From Luminiphilus sp051201685 (lineage in GTDB: Bacteria > Pseudomonadota > Gammaproteobacteria > Pseudomonadales > Halieaceae), in assembly GCF_051201685.1 (NCBI RefSeq), contig NZ_CP179213.1, positions 2,232,001 through 2,296,000 on the forward strand: a stretch of 64,000 nucleotides of DNA. The letters are read 5' to 3'. This document shows positions 61,773-64,000 of the stretch, one piece after another. The position numbers were made by a program, and so were the translations under genes. Positions within the stretch are counted from its first letter, which is position 1, and each line of letters begins with the position of its first letter. The notes beneath the pieces are model-generated. The model searched no databases, had not been told where the DNA came from, and saw nothing but the letters and a program-made list of their open reading frames with translations.

Positions 61773-64000
61773 AACGATAACTGGCACTCAGGCCAAGGCG
61801 GCGGCCTGGAATAGGCCAATGGTTCGCATACCCAGTTGGCTGGCGTCGCACAACAGCGGTGCCGCTGGTTCGCGTGATGAGAGCTTCATCATCCAGCAAA
61901 TTGCGGGCAAACACTTCAACATGCCATCGGTCGGTCCGAACACCCAAATATGCGTCGAAGGTATTGTAGGCATCAAGATCGATCGCAGGCGTCGTAATCG
62001 TAGCCGCTTCAGCGAATTGATTGCCGGTGTAGGCAAATAACGCACGCCCGTAGCCTTCAAAACCACCAAAGTCCACACGATATTCCGTGTTCACGCTAGC
62101 TGTCCACTCGGGCACCCTGCCAAGCTGGTTGCCACTCTCATCACACTGGGCTACGGCTTGGCCCGGAGGAAAAATTGGCACGCCGTTGTCATCGAACTCA
62201 TTGCAGGGCAGCGAAGTTCCACTTGCGTATTCACCTTCGGTGTAGCTGAGAGAGCCGCCCAGATACCAGTTGGCGCTAAGGTTTGCCGACAACTCTAATT
62301 CGGCACCCCAAACCTCGGCATCACCGTTAACGGTGATGCCACTGCGGTCAATACTCCCGTCCGGATTGATAATATTGAGTGCATTCTGACGAGAAATGTA
62401 GTCATCAAAATTATGGGCGTAGAGAGCTCCGTTGATTCGAACCGCGCCATCAGCCAGGGTGCTCTTGAAACCCAGCTCGTAGGACATACTCTCTTCGGCG
62501 CCGAACAACAGTACATCCTCAGGTAAGGCCGATCCCGTCACCGTTACTCCGCCAGGTCGCCACCCAGTGCTCACCACACCGTAAAAGTTGATATCGTCAC
62601 TCAGCGTATACTCAAGTGCCAATTGACCGGTAAAGGAGTCGTCGTCATAGCGCCGGTTGTCATCTGAGATAACCTGCTCCAAGAGAAATCCCGGAGGCGC
62701 AACGCTAATGCCGCTCGGGCCTGCGACCAAAGACATATCCCGACCTACCTGAATCTCCTGATAACGCAGACCCAGCTGCAAGGTCCACTTTTCACTTAAG
62801 TAGAACTGGTTGTGGGTAAACAGGCCCCAGCGCTCTGACTCTGCAGGGAATAACAGCATGGTGCTGCCCCCCGCAAAGGGACTGAGGGGAATCTGAAGGT
62901 TGTCCTGGCTGAAAAAGATATCCGAATCCTCATAGTAGAGGCCTACCATGTAGTCCCAGCGCTCACCTTCGTTGCTGGCGAAACGTAGCTCCTGAGAAAA
63001 GTCAGTTCGATCATCTACGGCTATTCGCTGTGCCACGTTACCCGGGTTCGAACTGCCCTGCGCCTGATCATATATCCTAACTGAGTCGGTCTCGTGATAG
63101 CCCGTCACCGATGTCAGCGTGTGGGAACCTAGGTCCCAGTTCATCACCAATGACGTGTTCAGATACTCCGATTGCGTGTTGTCGGATACACCATCGATCC
63201 CTACCCGCGCGTCACTGCGATCATAGGAGTTCAGGGACGGCAATAAGCCCTCTGGATCCAGTCTGGGATCCCCCGCAGGCACGCCACTAAGCACACCTAG
63301 ATCATCGAACTCGCGCTCTAGGTACTGCGCTGCAAAATCGATACTCAAACTGTCAGTGAGCAACCATCTCAGGCTAAAACGGCCCGCTGTCGTCTCAGTA
63401 GCGCTGGTCTCCCCAGTCAAGACATTGACAGTTTCGTCCATATCATTTTCGTCAAACACGCCGGCGAAGCGTAAAGCCAGTCGCCCCGGTATCAACGGCA
63501 GGCTCGCAGCCAGCTGGGTGTTGATGCCATCGTTGTCGGTCAGTGTTGCTCGCACCTCGCCTTCGACCTCGTCAAGATTAGGCTTAGCGGTATGAATATT
63601 GATAGCGCCAGCAGGGGAGGTTCGGCCGGCGAGCGTTCCTTGGGGTCCGCGCAACACCTCAATGCGCTGTATGTCGAACAACTGCTGGTAGACAGCGTTC
63701 GAATCGACAATCGTCTGGTTCCAGTAGGTGGCCACTGCTGCTTCGGCTGCGGAGTTCGGGTTGTAGTTGATACCGCGCAGTGTCATGCGCCCACTGCGGC
63801 CGGTGAAACTATCGATTTGCAGGCCTGCTGTCAGCGCCTCAAGGTCTAAAAAGCTAAACACATTAAAGTCTTTGAGCGTGTCTCCGTCTATCACGTTAAC
63901 CGTGGCCGGAACGTTCTGCACCGATTCAAGACGCTTCTGAGCTGTTACAACTATCTCTTCCAATTGGAGGCTTTGCGCAGCCACCGTGCTCCCATAAAAC
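61768..64000 (-). CDS. TonB-dependent receptor, 5' end cut by window edge
   Basis: The frame is open to the right edge (about 744 codons). The first visible residues FYGSTVAAQSLQLEEIVVTA look like the end of a signal peptide (cleavage after VAA) followed by the TonB box EEIVVTAQKRLESVQ, so only the first part of the signal is lost; a GTG at 63984 is not the real start. The plug domain contains GRSGRMTLRGINYNPNS and IQRIEVLRGPQGTLAGRTS near residue 55-120. The remainder is a 22-strand barrel ending in RLGLSASYRW with C-terminal Trp. The missing Fe-siderophore signatures leave the ligand open; this OAR/FyuA-like group imports diverse compounds. Confidence 0.93.
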   Translation of the reverse strand, partial: FYGSTVAAQSLQLEEIVVTAQKRLESVQNVPATVNVIDGDTLKDFNVFSFLDLEALTAGLQIDSFTGRSGRMTLRGINYNPNSAAEAAVATYWNQTIVDSNAVYQQLFDIQRIEVLRGPQGTLAGRTSPAGAINIHTAKPNLDEVEGEVRATLTDNDGINTQLAASLPLIPGRLALRFAGVFDENDMDETVNVLTGETSATETTAGRFSLRWLLTDSLSIDFAAQYLEREFDDLGVLSGVPAGDPRLDPEGLLPSLNSYDRSDARVGIDGVSDNTQSEYLNTSLVMNWDLGSHTLTSVTGYHETDSVRIYDQAQGSSNPGNVAQRIAVDDRTDFSQELRFASNEGERWDYMVGLYYEDSDIFFSQDNLQIPLSPFAGGSTMLLFPAESERWGLFTHNQFYLSEKWTLQLGLRYQEIQVGRDMSLVAGPSGISVAPPGFLLEQVISDDNRRYDDDSFTGQLALEYTLSDDINFYGVVSTGWRPGGVTVTGSALPEDVLLFGAEESMSYELGFKSTLADGAVRINGALYAHNFDDYISRQNALNIINPDGSIDRSGITVNGDAEVWGAELELSANLSANWYLGGSLSYTEGEYASGTSLPCNEFDDNGVPIFPPGQAVAQCDESGNQLGRVPEWTASVNTEYRVDFGGFEGYGRALFAYTGNQFAEAATITTPAIDLDAYNTFDAYLGVRTDRWHVEVFARNLLDDEALITRTSGTAVVRRQPTGYANHWPIPGRRLGLSASYRW

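Overview
The window looks like chromosomal DNA of a free-living, probably marine, aerobic gammaproteobacterium. Placement near the Cellvibrionales (Halieaceae or Spongiibacteraceae) is inference. It rests on gene content: a DUF2835 protein, a FabY-type ketosynthase, a bacterial RIO kinase, a Coq4-like protein, a HupE/PpiC pair, several acyl-CoA enzymes and a TonB-dependent receptor. There is no rRNA, CRISPR array or recognisable insertion sequence.

Region 1 (1-20.2 kb) is mostly core and metabolic genes. It holds a molybdopterin oxidoreductase cut by the left edge, a Coq4-like protein, a reductive-dehalogenase-like Fe-S protein, a glutathione transferase, an EthD-domain protein, an M3 peptidase lipoprotein, thymidine kinase, a medium-chain dehydrogenase, an amidohydrolase lipoprotein with an odd Cys-rich tail, a META-domain lipoprotein with a hexanucleotide repeat, DUF2835, RmuC, RidA, a sodium-solute symporter behind a small membrane protein, and an SDR.

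Region 2 (20.5-34.1 kb) is accessory. The left part has a sterol-desaturase-type hydroxylase and two secreted DUF1254/DUF1214 paralogues. The right part (about 25.25-34.15 kb) is a textbook tRNA-Asp genomic island. A tyrosine integrase sits next to the 3' end of the intact tRNA gene, and a 66-nt copy of the tRNA 3' portion marks the far end. Repeats of 13-bp period lie just inside both ends, as expected for integrase arm sites. Cargo includes a large primase-helicase-like protein, a tandem pair of paralogous secreted proteins of unknown family, membrane proteins and a small soluble protein. A family of non-coding repeats lies between genes on both sides of the left boundary, so the accessory zone is older or larger than the present island.

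Region 3 (34.1-53 kb) returns to core genes: a tRNA-Val/tRNA-Asp unit with a near-consensus promoter, queD, a cluster of DnaA-box-like sites in a convergent intergenic region, an esterase, and a leftward run of fabY, nitroreductase, dienoyl-CoA isomerase, PpiC and HupE. An AraC/DJ-1-type regulator diverges from fabY. A thiolase and a degenerate RibBA-like protein follow, then a second nitroreductase, a YvcK/CofD-like protein, a MOSC protein, a PhyH dioxygenase, an APC permease and a RIO kinase.

Region 4 (53-64 kb) looks catabolic: a DmdC-like acyl-CoA dehydrogenase, a crotonase, an AraC-type regulator, an MFS transporter, a PQQ-propeller protein and a TonB-dependent receptor cut by the right edge. 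A shared 15-bp element in front of the MFS/regulator pair and in front of the propeller gene suggests co-regulation.
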